DNA of 64,000 nt. Origin: Cytophagaceae bacterium (GTDB taxonomy: Bacteria; Bacteroidota; Bacteroidia; Cytophagales; UBA9547). The position numbers and the translations under genes are program-made. Shown here piece by piece: positions 32,531-42,954 of the stretch (position 1 is its first letter; the number at the start of each line of letters is the position of its first letter). The DNA is taken from contig JAIYAU010000061.1 in assembly GCA_027488865.1 (NCBI GenBank), positions 23,218-87,217 of the forward strand. The letters run 5' to 3'. Below the pieces are notes generated by a model. That model worked only from the letters and a program-made list of their open reading frames with translations, was not told the origin of the DNA and did not search any database.

Positions 32531-33886
32531 TTATTTTAAATTTCCAAGTGCAAAATCTAAATCCACTTTACTGCTTAAGGTCTCATATAAGGCATTGTAG
32601 TAATTAATTTGAGCTTCTTTAAGTGCAGATTCTGCGGTGGTTAATTCAAGATTGCTTCCAACACCTTGTTTGTATTTTTTTTGTGAAATAAACACCACCT
32701 TTTCTGCGAGCTTCAAGTTTTCCTTTTGTGTTTGGAAGGATTTTACGTTGTTGTTAAAACTAATTTGCGCTTGTTGCGCTTGTAAGTCAATGGATTGCTT
32801 TAAGTTCTGAATTGAATTTTCCGTTTTTTGAATATTCAACTTGGCAGTTTGCAATTTATATGCTCTTTGAAAACCATCAAATACATTCATTTTAAATTGA
32901 AATCCTATATTCATATAGTCGATCCAATACCAATTAAAAGGTTCTAATTTATTAGAACCGGTATTAAAACCACCATTAGTAAAAAATACCAGAGAAGGTA
33001 TTTTACTGTATTTTGAATTCTTATAATCTAACATATTAAGATTCTTCTGAGTTTGTAAAAGCAAAAACTCAGGCCTGGCATTAAAATCTACCTCAACCTT
33101 CTGAATTTCCGCTAAAGTAGTCGTCTCAAAATCCTTTAAACTTTGACTTAATGATAAAGAGGCATTTAAAGGCATTCCCATTTGATACTTCAATAACACT
33201 ACACTTAATTCATATAGCTGGTCAAATTTCTGTTTTTCTATCAAAAGATTGTTACTTGCCACTTGTATTCTATCCACATCAATAGTTTCAACAAATCCAT
33301 TTTTATTTAATGCTTTTGCTTCTCTCAAAGTTGAATCTAGCCTAGCGATATTGCTTATAAAAAGATTTTTACGATCTGAATTGACCAATACCATGAGGTA
33401 AGCCTTATTCACATTTTGAATTATTGTATTTTTAGAAACACTTTTACTTTTACGAGCCAAATCCACATACACCTTGGAGGCTTGCAATCCTATAATGTAG
33501 GAACTACTAAATAAAAGTTGGGTTGCTGTTGCGGTGGCTAAACCAGTATATTTTGCTCCAAAAGGTAAAGGAACAAGGTTTTTAGGATTAGCATTCTGAT
33601 CCACAAAAGAGGCAGGTAAAAACTGTCTTTGAATCTGCAAGTTATCAATTACTGTACCTTCTAAATTTACCTGTGGCAAGCCAGAGGCTCTAATTTCACC
33701 CACTTTAGCCTTCGCAATTTCTTCATCCAAGGTGGCATTTGCCATGGTGCTGCTGTTTTGCAATGCGTAATCAATACACTGTTGTAGCGAATAATTAGCA
33801 CTTTCTATCGGCTGAGCGGTTTGTGCTGAAACCGTCATGCCACAAAAAATGACAAGAATAAACGTGACTTTTAATACTTTCTTCAT
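32531..33886 (-). CDS. TolC family outer-membrane efflux protein
   Basis: Signal peptide, YSLQQCIDYALQNS start, TolC-like repeats. Confidence 0.92.
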   Translation of the reverse strand: MKKVLKVTFILVIFCGMTVSAQTAQPIESANYSLQQCIDYALQNSSTMANATLDEEIAKAKVGEIRASGLPQVNLEGTVIDNLQIQRQFLPASFVDQNANPKNLVPLPFGAKYTGLATATATQLLFSSSYIIGLQASKVYVDLARKSKSVSKNTIIQNVNKAYLMVLVNSDRKNLFISNIARLDSTLREAKALNKNGFVETIDVDRIQVASNNLLIEKQKFDQLYELSVVLLKYQMGMPLNASLSLSQSLKDFETTTLAEIQKVEVDFNARPEFLLLQTQKNLNMLDYKNSKYSKIPSLVFFTNGGFNTGSNKLEPFNWYWIDYMNIGFQFKMNVFDGFQRAYKLQTAKLNIQKTENSIQNLKQSIDLQAQQAQISFNNNVKSFQTQKENLKLAEKVVFISQKKYKQGVGSNLELTTAESALKEAQINYYNALYETLSSKVDLDFALGNLK

Positions 33887-33925
33887 GTTTTAACAATTTA
33901 AAAATTTCAATCTATCTTAATTAAG

Positions 33926-34543
33926 TTATTCGTCATCAGCAGCCAATTGTAAGTAGCTGTTGTACAAGGCATGTCCTTTGAGGGTCATAATTCCATGTAT
34001 AAAAAGTTGAAAAACTTGATAATGAACTTTTACATTATCAAATTTATCCACAGGAAAAACATCTGGATTAAATGGCATTACGGCCATTTCTATCCTTAAT
34101 ATTGAGTTAATCTCTACGTCAATATCTTTTCTAAAATATCCTTCTCGTTTTCCTCTGTTTAAACTGGCACTCAAATGAGTAACCATAAAATTCTTTTTAA
34201 AATTTGTAAATAAATTCCAAGCTTCAATATGATATTTCTTAAGATCATACAGGATGGAAGGATTGACATTACAAACATTGTTTTTCAAAAAATCAGAAAT
34301 CATAAATGACTCTTTTATCACATTTTCTGCCTCTTCACTTATTCTTGTCATTTCGGCAAAATATTCATCCAACAAACTTTGTGTAAAAGATAACACTACA
34401 GCGTCTTTGTCCTTATAAAACTGATAAAGCGTTTTTTTTGAAATAGATAAATGACGCGCTATATCATCCATGGTTATGCTTTTTATGCCATATCTCTTAA
34501 AAAGTTCTTCTACTCCCTTTTTTATGTTTTCCTTTAACTCCAC
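33926..34543 (-). CDS. TetR/AcrR family transcriptional regulator
   Basis: N-terminal HTH RYGIKSITMDDIARHLSISKKTLYQFYKDKDAVV; first gene of the efflux operon. Confidence 0.92.
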   Translation of the reverse strand: MELKENIKKGVEELFKRYGIKSITMDDIARHLSISKKTLYQFYKDKDAVVLSFTQSLLDEYFAEMTRISEEAENVIKESFMISDFLKNNVCNVNPSILYDLKKYHIEAWNLFTNFKKNFMVTHLSASLNRGKREGYFRKDIDVEINSILRIEMAVMPFNPDVFPVDKFDNVKVHYQVFQLFIHGIMTLKGHALYNSYLQLAADDE

Positions 34544-34677
34544 TTCCTTATGTTCGATTGACGTTACAAACCTAAGGAAACATTTTTAATAATGGAAACA
34601 TTTTTTATATTTTTTGTTTCCGCTGTGTTATAAAAATTAAGATTGTCTAAAAGTTAAAGTTATCAAAATAAAACCCT

Positions 34678-35328
34678 TTAAATGATATATCCATCTTTCA
34701 TTTCAATTTTTCTATCGGTCATGCTTGCAAGCTCTTCATTATGAGTAACAATCACAAAGGTTTGTTTAAATTCGTTTCTAAGTGCTAAGAATAAATGATG
34801 TAGTTCGTGTGCATTTTTAGAATCTAAATTTCCACTGGGTTCATCAGCAAAAATAATTAGTGGTTCATTTATTAATGCCCGTGCAATGGCCACTCGCTGC
34901 TGCTCTCCACCCGAAAGTTCTGAGGGTTTGTGTTCCAATCTATTAGAAAGTCCAAGCATTGTTAACAAGTCAGCCGCCCTTTTTTTTACATCTTTTTCTT
35001 TTTTATTAGATAAAAATCCTGGTATCGACACGTTTTCAAGTGCGGTGAATTCAGGTAATAAATTATGAAATTGAAAAATAAAGCCAATGTGCTTATTTCT
35101 AAAATGTGAAAGCTCTTTATCTTTTAATTTGGATAAATCTTGACCATTTAATAATACCTGACCTTGATCAGCTTTATCCAAGGTGCTTATGATATGTAAC
35201 AATGTACTTTTCCCAGCACCACTAGCCCCAACGATAGAAACAATTTCGCTTTGATGTACAGAAAAATCAATTCCCTTTAATACATGTAAAGATTTATATG
35301 ATTTATGTATATTTTTTGCCTCTAACAT
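34678..35328 (-). CDS. LolD-like ABC transporter ATP-binding protein
   Basis: [41 protein letters not shown]. Confidence 0.93.
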   Translation of the reverse strand: MLEAKNIHKSYKSLHVLKGIDFSVHQSEIVSIVGASGAGKSTLLHIISTLDKADQGQVLLNGQDLSKLKDKELSHFRNKHIGFIFQFHNLLPEFTALENVSIPGFLSNKKEKDVKKRAADLLTMLGLSNRLEHKPSELSGGEQQRVAIARALINEPLIIFADEPSGNLDSKNAHELHHLFLALRNEFKQTFVIVTHNEELASMTDRKIEMKDGYII

Positions 35329-35586
35329 AGTGCTAATAAATAATTTCTAGTTCAAACTTCAAAGTTTTCGACTTGAATATTTTATGTTTATTTATTTTTC
35401 AATCTTTTGTTATAATTAATAAAATGACAGTCAGGTCTTTATAGAAGAATTAACAATTGCGGTCATTTTTTAATTTTAGAAATAAAAACCTTTTTTTATC
35501 TTTCGACTTCAATGTGGATTATTGAAGAGATTTTTAGATACTTTAGAAATAATCCATGAGGTGAAAACGATAAATCACTTACTTTT

Positions 35587-36807
35587 ATGAATATTCACGA
35601 ATACCAAGGAAAAGAAATTCTTAAAAAACACGGTGTTAAAATAGGCGAAGGAATAGCAGTAGATTCTCCTGAAGCCGCCGTGGAAGCTGCTCAAAAACTA
35701 ACTGAACTTACTGGTGCTAAAATATGGGTAGTAAAAGCCCAAATTCATGCTGGTGGTCGTGGTAAAGGCAAAATTGTAGGAACAGATTACAGGGGTGTAA
35801 TGGTAGCCAAAAGTCTTGATGAGGTAAAACTAAAGGCTTCTCAAATTTTAGGTGGTACGTTGGTAACTATCCAAACTGGCCCAGAAGGAAAAAAAGTAAA
35901 TAAAATATTAGTAGCAGCTGACGTGTACTATCCTGGCACATCAGAACCTAAAGAGTACTATTTGAGTATTTTATTAGATAGAGGTACCGGACGTAACGTA
36001 ATAGTGGCGAGTACGGAAGGTGGAATGGACATAGAGGAGGTAGCTGAGCATCATCCAGAAAAGATATTTAAAGAATGGGTTGATCCACAAGTGGGATTAC
36101 AACCTTTTCAAGCTAGAAAAATTGCTTTTAAACTAGGTTTTGAAGGTGCTGCATTTAAAGACGCGGTTACTTTTATTACCAAATTGTACAAAGCGTATGT
36201 TGCAAGTGATGCGGCTATGATTGAGATTAATCCGATGCTTAAAACTTCTGATGATCAAATACTTGCTGTAGATGCTAAAGTTGCTTTAGATGATAATGCA
36301 CTTTATCGTCAAGTTGAATTGGCTAACTACAGAGATATAACAGAAGAAGATCCTTTGGAAGTGGAAGCTGGCGAAAACCACCTTAATTATGTTAAACTTG
36401 ATGGAAACGTAGGTTGCATGGTTAATGGTGCTGGTTTGGCCATGGCTACAATGGATGTAATTAAATTATCTGGTGGAGAACCCGCTAACTTTCTTGATGT
36501 AGGGGGTGGGGCTAATGCCAAAACGGTAGAAGCAGGCTTCCGCATTATTTTAAAAGATCCGAATGTAAAAGCAATTTTGATTAATATATTTGGTGGTATT
36601 GTTCGTTGTGATCGTGTGGCTAATGGAGTAGTAGAAGCTTACAAAGCCATTGGAGATATAAAAGTGCCGATAATTGTACGTCTTCAAGGAACAAATGCTG
36701 AAGAAGGTGCTAAAATTATTAATGAATCTGGATTAAAAGTAAAATCTGCAGTGGTGTTGAAAGACGCTGCTAAACTGGTAAACGAAGCTGTTTCAGGTTT
36801 ATTGTAA
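35587..36807 (+). CDS. sucC: Succinate-CoA ligase beta subunit
   Basis: MNIHEYQGKEILKKHGV; KAQIHAGGRGKGKIV; NIFGGIVRCDRVANGVVEA. Confidence 0.97.
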   Translation: MNIHEYQGKEILKKHGVKIGEGIAVDSPEAAVEAAQKLTELTGAKIWVVKAQIHAGGRGKGKIVGTDYRGVMVAKSLDEVKLKASQILGGTLVTIQTGPEGKKVNKILVAADVYYPGTSEPKEYYLSILLDRGTGRNVIVASTEGGMDIEEVAEHHPEKIFKEWVDPQVGLQPFQARKIAFKLGFEGAAFKDAVTFITKLYKAYVASDAAMIEINPMLKTSDDQILAVDAKVALDDNALYRQVELANYRDITEEDPLEVEAGENHLNYVKLDGNVGCMVNGAGLAMATMDVIKLSGGEPANFLDVGGGANAKTVEAGFRIILKDPNVKAILINIFGGIVRCDRVANGVVEAYKAIGDIKVPIIVRLQGTNAEEGAKIINESGLKVKSAVVLKDAAKLVNEAVSGLL

Positions 36808-36829
36808 TCTTTACTTTAACAAAATAATA

Positions 36830-36864
36830 AACAGTTATTGGCGAAAGCTGATAACTGTTTTTTT
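36830..36864 (+). terminator. Rho-independent terminator after sucC
   Basis: aacagttat-tggcgaaagctg-ataactgtt followed by T run. Confidence 0.85.
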
Positions 36865-36866
36865 AT

Positions 36867-36874
36867 TACCTTTG
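36867..36874 (+). promoter_or_regulatory. Bacteroidota -7 element (TACCTTTG) for the tRNA gene
   Basis: TAnnTTTG match 13 nt upstream of tRNA start; no clear -33 TTG at canonical spacing. Confidence 0.55.
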
Positions 36875-36887
36875 CCTTCCTTTTTAA

Positions 36888-36959
36888 GCACCCGTAGTAT
36901 AATGGATAGTATTTCAGATTCCGGTTCTGACGGTAGGGGTTCGAATCCCTTCGGGTGCA
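36888..36959 (+). tRNA. tRNA-Arg (anticodon CCG)
   Basis: Full cloverleaf: acceptor GCACCCG/CGGGTGC, anticodon arm TCAGA-TTCCGGT-TCTGA, T-arm AGGGG-TTCGAAT-CCCTT, discriminator A; CCA not encoded. Confidence 0.95.
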
Positions 36960-37379
36960 CTTTGGTTCAAACGGAAACAAGACTTTTTACAAAACTTACT
37001 ATTCTACAAAAAATGTTTTCTGAATCACCATTTACTTTAACTGGATTTATAATCTAACCTCTTCTATCTCGTATTTTTTCTAGCTCAATTGAATCCTCAA
37101 TACATATATTACCATCGGCAGTTGTTCTAGAAAAGCCACGTAAATTGGTAGCAAACTCACCTACAATAATGTATTTAACTTCATGTTCATAGTTATAACA
37201 AACCCTCATCAAGATTAAAAATACGCAACAAAACCAGCCTAAGATGAAAATACCCCAATAACTTTAATCTATGGCTTAAACATGGACTATAAAAGTTAAA
37301 TTTGAAGCCTAGTTTACCCAAATATATGATTATACCTATGCAATAAATCAAAACACAAGTGTATTTTGGACTGTTACCA

Positions 37380-39419
37380 TTACAGCTGCTCCACTTGGTA
37401 TTTCAACAAATTTTGTTTGTTCAAGAAATAACTTTTTGATAAAAGATACATATAGTCGTTCAAGGCACTAAAGAGAATTTGAAGCGCATCGTTATAATAC
37501 TGCTCGTTAAAAAAGTATCGCCATTCTTTGGATAAATAATTATCGAAATTTTCTTGCATGACCTGTGTGATCTCTTCTTTTATCGTTTTGTTGCCAAGTA
37601 AATTCCTTATGTCTTCTTTAAAGGTTACTTCTAAATGGTATACATTTTCGAAATTTTTTATAATTCGATTATATGGTGTGTCAACATTAATAAAATCTGT
37701 TGCTTGTTGAAGCATGTTGTAAATTTCAATTTTTTGATCGTACGAATTATCTTCATTAAAAAGTTCAAGATATCTTTCCTTTAGTTCGTTTTCATTGCCT
37801 TTACCCTTAGCTTTTTGGTAGAAGTAACTATAAATTTCTATATCATGTCTTTTGATTTTATTCTTTAACCCTTCAATTTCCTTGGCCAAATTATTACTTA
37901 ATTTTTCAGCACCATTTGACTTGTATTTATGCCCATCATAATCAAAGGAGTCTACTTTATATTGTTTATCTGCAATTTGGTTCAAAATATTCTTATCGCT
38001 TTCTAAAGAGTTAAGCTGTAATACTAACTCTAGTTTTTCTTTGCCAAAAAGACTTTCTATTGTTTCGCCACTATTAAATGTTAATGGCTGATTGAGATCA
38101 AAAGGAATTGGATTTTTATTGTCATAATATCCATTGTAAATTTTAGGGAAAACGTTTTTGTGAAATGTATCTAAATACTCTTCTTTAAATACATCAAAGG
38201 ACAAATCATTTGCTTTATCCGTGAAATTTACAAATGAATATAATTTATTTGTTAAGGCAACCTCTGTCTTTTCAGGATTATTAAAAAGTAATTTGGCTGG
38301 ATTATTGGCATTGGTTTCTTTTGATATATTAAGAGATTCTAATGCACTTATTCTTTCTTCAACACTAGGATGAGAGGCCCATTGGTCTTTAATGATAAGT
38401 TTAGATCTATTATATTTTTTTAAATCTAAGATAGAAACCAATGGCAGGTTATTTTTATAAGTTAGTTCGTCTTCGTAGGCTAAAAAGTTCATAACAAACT
38501 CCTGTTCCTTAAAAATATTGCCGCTTTTGAGATTCACAGAAACTTTGTTTCCGTAAAAATTTAAGGTAGAATTGTATGCGTGGTCGGCCAGATCCATTCT
38601 TAACAACGATTCTTTAAGTGGTAAATAACCCGCCACGTTTGCGGCTATTTCATCTGCATGAAACTCCATTTCTCGTGAGAGTGCCATATATCGCACATTG
38701 ATAAACTCGTACATTGCTTTTAAAATCACCTGAATTCCTTCAATTATCTTAACGGCAATTAATACAAAAATCGAAAAATAGCCACTTAAGTTTGACCAAT
38801 TTTGAATCATTTTCTCAAAGGAGGCATTGTCATATAACATATTAAAAATTACCTGATTGAGGTTATACACATAACTACCTACTTTCATGGTTCTTTGGGA
38901 GAAGTGGCCAAACTCGTGCGCCAAAATAGCCTTAAATTCTTGCTCCGTAATGGTATTCACTAACCCTATACCAATTTGTAGATTTTTACGAATGGGGAAA
39001 AACATACTCCAGAAACTAGAATCATAAAAGACACAAGCATTGACATCGCTGGATAAATATATTCGTTTTGGAAATTTTGTATCCACCTCATTTACTATGT
39101 CTGCTATGAACTTAAATAGCTTTGGCTCATCCTTTTCTGTTATCTCAATCAAATGGCTTCGATCAACTTTATGTTGTTTAAACAAAAATTTAATCAAAAA
39201 GATAAGGATAAAAAATCCAATACTTGCAAGACCTAAACCTAACGCAATGGTAATCCACATGGGTCTAATGGCAATAATTGCAAATCCACCAATTACAAAG
39301 GCGATGGTCAATATTACAGCAAAAGATAGTAATAACAAGTACACCAGCAGAAAAAGCACAATTGATAAAATTGCGTTTCTGGTCATCAATTTGAACGAAC
39401 TCGATAATTTAACATCCAT
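37380..39419 (-). CDS. M48 family metallopeptidase, membrane-bound
   Basis: ILAHEFGHFSQRT (HExxH), downstream EMEFHADEIAANVAG; N-terminal TM segments. Confidence 0.92.
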   Translation of the reverse strand: MDVKLSSSFKLMTRNAILSIVLFLLVYLLLLSFAVILTIAFVIGGFAIIAIRPMWITIALGLGLASIGFFILIFLIKFLFKQHKVDRSHLIEITEKDEPKLFKFIADIVNEVDTKFPKRIYLSSDVNACVFYDSSFWSMFFPIRKNLQIGIGLVNTITEQEFKAILAHEFGHFSQRTMKVGSYVYNLNQVIFNMLYDNASFEKMIQNWSNLSGYFSIFVLIAVKIIEGIQVILKAMYEFINVRYMALSREMEFHADEIAANVAGYLPLKESLLRMDLADHAYNSTLNFYGNKVSVNLKSGNIFKEQEFVMNFLAYEDELTYKNNLPLVSILDLKKYNRSKLIIKDQWASHPSVEERISALESLNISKETNANNPAKLLFNNPEKTEVALTNKLYSFVNFTDKANDLSFDVFKEEYLDTFHKNVFPKIYNGYYDNKNPIPFDLNQPLTFNSGETIESLFGKEKLELVLQLNSLESDKNILNQIADKQYKVDSFDYDGHKYKSNGAEKLSNNLAKEIEGLKNKIKRHDIEIYSYFYQKAKGKGNENELKERYLELFNEDNSYDQKIEIYNMLQQATDFINVDTPYNRIIKNFENVYHLEVTFKEDIRNLLGNKTIKEEITQVMQENFDNYLSKEWRYFFNEQYYNDALQILFSALNDYMYLLSKSYFLNKQNLLKYQVEQL

Positions 39420-39856
39420 ACATTATGATTGTTTTAAGTTAGGTTAATAAAAAATTGGTTAAGAATTTATTGAAAAATTAATAGTCTAAATTATTAAATC
39501 TAAAATAATGGATAAATATTTTTTTACAAAATTATTTGAAAAAATTATTCTAAACCCCTAACGTTAAGCATATGGTAGTTAAATGACAGCTAGGTTCTGC
39601 CATTTAACTATTTATATTGGAAATGAATGCATAGATTATATTTTATTTTCTACAATTGAGAATTTGATCAATTTTTAGAATATCATGTATTGGCCACTTT
39701 TTCACTCGCAAGTAAACCTCCAAGACAAAGTCGTTTTAGAAAAATTAGCCTTATAAAAAAAGTTCTACCTATCCTTTACGGGTAGGGTTAAGGAAGGTAA
39801 TCTTACTTATTTTTGCAGTTAAACTAATGTTATATCCTATAATTAAATATTACGAC

Positions 39857-40621
39857 ATGAAAAAATTCTTCTTATTCTCTTCTACCTTATTATTGGCATC
39901 GATAGCTGGCTTATGCCAAACCAACCAAATCTTGGTAAGTTCTGATATTAATTTTGGTGATGTAGCGCTAGGCAGTACCAAAACCGATTATGTGATTGTA
40001 CGGAATGTGAGCGGCTTTGCTTTAACTTATCAAATTGCCAACCTTTCTAATTTCATTCCACCCGCACAAAGCTCTCCTGAGTGTGGGAGTGTAGGGGCCA
40101 GTACTTTTTTTTCAACCACTGGTTCTTTTTCTGGTACTTTGCAGCCAGGGCAAAGAGACACCCTTAGGTTGACTTTTGCTCCGAAGGATTATCAAAGTAA
40201 TAATTTTCAAGGATTTAATAATATTTGCAACCCAAAGTGTATCCAAATACCGAATTGCCAATCGGTGAATACCTCTGGCTTGGGCAGTTACACAGCTAAT
40301 ATGAGTATTACTCAAACGAACGGTTCTACTTTCACCAAAACCATTAGTATAGTTGGCAAAAGCGTGGCCGTTACTTCTAGTGACGATGCTTCTGTATCTA
40401 ACAATACTTTAACACTACATCCCAACCCTGCGCAAGACCTAGTAAATGTAGGTTCATTAGATGCCAAATTAGTTCTTTACAACGCATTGGGAGATAGGGT
40501 ATTGTCAACAACGATCATAAAAGGTCAGTTTTCTGTAGTAGGATTAACTTCTGGTATTTATACGGCTGAGATTTGTACTTTGGACGGTAAAAAATATTTT
40601 CAAAAATTGTTAAAAGAATAA
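39857..40621 (+). CDS. Secreted protein with DUF1573/ASH-like beta domain and T9SS sorting domain
   Basis: Signal peptide MKKFFLFSSTLLLASIAGLC (ATG 39857); INFGDVALGSTKTDYVIVRNVSG; C-terminal LHPNPAQDLVNV...GIYTAEI. Confidence 0.82.
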   Translation: MKKFFLFSSTLLLASIAGLCQTNQILVSSDINFGDVALGSTKTDYVIVRNVSGFALTYQIANLSNFIPPAQSSPECGSVGASTFFSTTGSFSGTLQPGQRDTLRLTFAPKDYQSNNFQGFNNICNPKCIQIPNCQSVNTSGLGSYTANMSITQTNGSTFTKTISIVGKSVAVTSSDDASVSNNTLTLHPNPAQDLVNVGSLDAKLVLYNALGDRVLSTTIIKGQFSVVGLTSGIYTAEICTLDGKKYFQKLLKE

Positions 40622-40658
40622 ATTGATTTTTATTTACCAAAGTAAATCTGTTAATATC

Positions 40659-40695
40659 AAAATCCCCAATAAGAGCAATCTTGTCGGGGATTTTT
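40659..40695 (+). terminator. Hairpin terminator
   Basis: aaaatcccc...cggggattttt. Confidence 0.7.
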
Positions 40696-40750
40696 CTTCT
40701 ATGGTTTATTTTATCAATGGTAACACAGTTTGTTGAACAGACTCATTTTT

Positions 40751-40975
40751 ATAAATTAGGATACTACTTTTGAAGTTTGGGATGCGACTTTATTAGTTTA
40801 ACATACAACATTTGAAGTTTAGGATGCCACTTTTATAAAATAGTATACCACTTTTGAAGTTTATGATACGACTTTTGAAGTTTGGGATGGTACATTTGAA
40901 GTTTAGGATGATACTTTTATAAAATAGGATGCTACTTTTGAGATTTGGGATGCTACTTCTATATTTTATGATGGT
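40751..40975. repeat. 21-nt period intergenic tandem repeat (about 10.5 degenerate units)
   Basis: Units such as gaagtttgggatgcgacttta, gaagtttaggatgccactttt, ataaaatagtataccactttt, gaagtttatgatacgactttt line up without gaps. Confidence 0.9.
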
Positions 40976-41123
40976 TAATACCAACTAAATTGTGGAAACA
41001 GGTATTTTACACGAACTGATAAATTTTGTTTTCCCTATCTGCGGCATAACTAAGTGCTGCAAAAATATCTTATTGGATCAATTCCTGAAAATCTAATAAG
41101 ATTTTGGATTTTGGGCAAAAAAA

Positions 41124-41143
41124 CGGGCAATTTTATTTGCCCG
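41124..41143 (-). terminator. Hairpin downstream of gltX
   Basis: cgggcaa-ttttat-ttgcccg. Confidence 0.6.
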
Positions 41144-41217
41144 CTTAAATTAATATAATTTCAAATCTTAACACCACAACGTAGAATAATTTGCGTTTTG
41201 CGTGGCTTTCCTTCGTT

Positions 41218-42762
41218 CTAAATATTTACAGATTTAATGGAAATTGTATTTGCCGCGGTATTTAATCTATTTGTGGTTTCAACATTCCCAATAATTTCTA
41301 TTATGTGCATGAGATCTGGTCCTGCGGCGTGGCCTGTTATGGCAACCCTTAAGGCTTGCATCACCTTACCAATTTTTATTCCCTTTTGTTCTAACAAGTG
41401 ATGTAAAGTACTTTTAGCCTCTTCTGCTGAAACTGTACTTAGCTTAGACAACTCAATTGCAAAAGATTTAACTACTTCTACCGATTCTTCATTCCACTTA
41501 TTGGCTACTACTTGCTCGTCATAACTGGAGGGTGCTTGAAAAAAATAAAGTGCTTCTTCGCCAAAATCTTTAGGGAAAGTAACTCTTTCCTTCATTAAGG
41601 CGCATATCTTTTCGGCTCTTTCTTGATCACAATCAATCCCTTTATGACGCAGCGAATCAATTAAGTAAGATGCTAATTCCTGATCTGATTTGCTTCTTAA
41701 GTATTGTTGATTAAACCATTTGGCCTTATGAATATCAAATTTGGTTCCTGATTTACCGATTCTTTCAATAGAGAATGCTTCAATAAGTTCTTGTAAACTA
41801 AATATTTCTTGTGCTGTACCTGGATTCCAACCTAAAAATGCCAAGAAGTTTACCAAGGCATCGGGCAGATAACCTTCCTCTTTAAAGCTTAATACTTGTT
41901 TGCCATTATCATCAATCCATTTAATGGGAAACACAGGAAAGCCATGTGTATCTGCATCGCGCTTACTTAATTTGCCGTTACCATCGGGTTTTAAAATAAG
42001 CGGAAGATGTGCAAACTGTGGCATGGCCTCTTCCCAGCCTAAAAATTTATATAATAAAACATGTAATGGTGCGGAAGGGAGCCACTCCTCTCCTCGTATC
42101 ACATGGGAGATTCCCATCAAATAATCATCTACTACATTAGCAAGATGGTAGGTGGGCATTCCGTCAGATTTCATTAGAACCTTGTCATCTATGGCAGATG
42201 AATGTACCATCACCCAACCACGAATCATATCATTAAGCCTAATTTCGTCTTTACGAGGCACTTTTAATCTTATTACATACGGTTCTCCAGCAGCAAGTTT
42301 GGCATTAACTTCATCTTCTGGCAGCGTAAGACTATTCTTCATGGTATTTCTGGTAATAGAATTATAAGCTGGAGAAGCAACCTTAGCAGCTTCTAGTCTT
42401 TTTCTCATATCTTCCAATTCTTCAGAAGTATCAAAAGCGTAATAGGCGTTGCCTTCATTCACCAGCTTTTTAGCATATTCCATATACATAGGCTTTCTTT
42501 CACTTTGCCTGTATGGAGCATTCGGCCCTCCTTGCCAAGGATCTTCATCCAAGGTAATCCCCACCCATGCCAAGGTGTCTTTTATATAATCTTCCGCCCC
42601 TGATACAAAACGGGTTTGATCGGTGTCTTCAATTCTTAACAACATTTTGCCACCCATTTTTTTGGCAAATAAATAATTGTACAAAGCTGTACGCACTCCA
42701 CCTATATGTAAAGCACCCGTTGGGCTAGGTGCAAACCGCACCCTTACTTCTCTATTCGACAT
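41218..42762 (-). CDS. gltX: Glutamate-tRNA ligase
   Basis: RFAPSPTGALHIGGVRTALYNYLFAKK (HIGH), NGKLSKRDADTHG (KMSKS-like). Confidence 0.97.
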   Translation of the reverse strand: MSNREVRVRFAPSPTGALHIGGVRTALYNYLFAKKMGGKMLLRIEDTDQTRFVSGAEDYIKDTLAWVGITLDEDPWQGGPNAPYRQSERKPMYMEYAKKLVNEGNAYYAFDTSEELEDMRKRLEAAKVASPAYNSITRNTMKNSLTLPEDEVNAKLAAGEPYVIRLKVPRKDEIRLNDMIRGWVMVHSSAIDDKVLMKSDGMPTYHLANVVDDYLMGISHVIRGEEWLPSAPLHVLLYKFLGWEEAMPQFAHLPLILKPDGNGKLSKRDADTHGFPVFPIKWIDDNGKQVLSFKEEGYLPDALVNFLAFLGWNPGTAQEIFSLQELIEAFSIERIGKSGTKFDIHKAKWFNQQYLRSKSDQELASYLIDSLRHKGIDCDQERAEKICALMKERVTFPKDFGEEALYFFQAPSSYDEQVVANKWNEESVEVVKSFAIELSKLSTVSAEEAKSTLHHLLEQKGIKIGKVMQALRVAITGHAAGPDLMHIIEIIGNVETTNRLNTAANTISIKSVNI

Positions 42763-42826
42763 ATTATTATTTTTAAAAAAAACATCACATTCTATTTTTT
42801 AAGTGTCGATGTCTTAATGCTAGGTG

Positions 42827-42834
42827 CAAAATTA
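42827..42834 (-). promoter_or_regulatory. Candidate -7 element for gltX (TAATTTTG on minus strand)
   Basis: caaaatta on plus strand = TAATTTTG; located 65 nt upstream of gltX ATG. Confidence 0.4.
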
Positions 42835-42954
42835 ATAATTCTAGTCGAATAATAATTTTATCCTTTGCTTGATAATAAATTAACCACAAAATATGTTTGT
42901 GAGGTGTGAATATTTTATTAATTTTCACTATTATTTTTTCAAAACTTACTTTTT

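Noticed and set aside
27754-34543. RND efflux operon as a novel system
   Set aside because: Standard TetR-TolC-adaptor-RND arrangement.
40751-40975. Possible CRISPR array
   Set aside because: Units are contiguous and degenerate with no unique spacers, and there are no cas genes in the window.
40793-40984. 63-aa minus-strand ORF with 7-aa repeats
   Set aside because: Explained by the 21-nt tandem repeat having a period divisible by 3; no promoter or signal features support translation.
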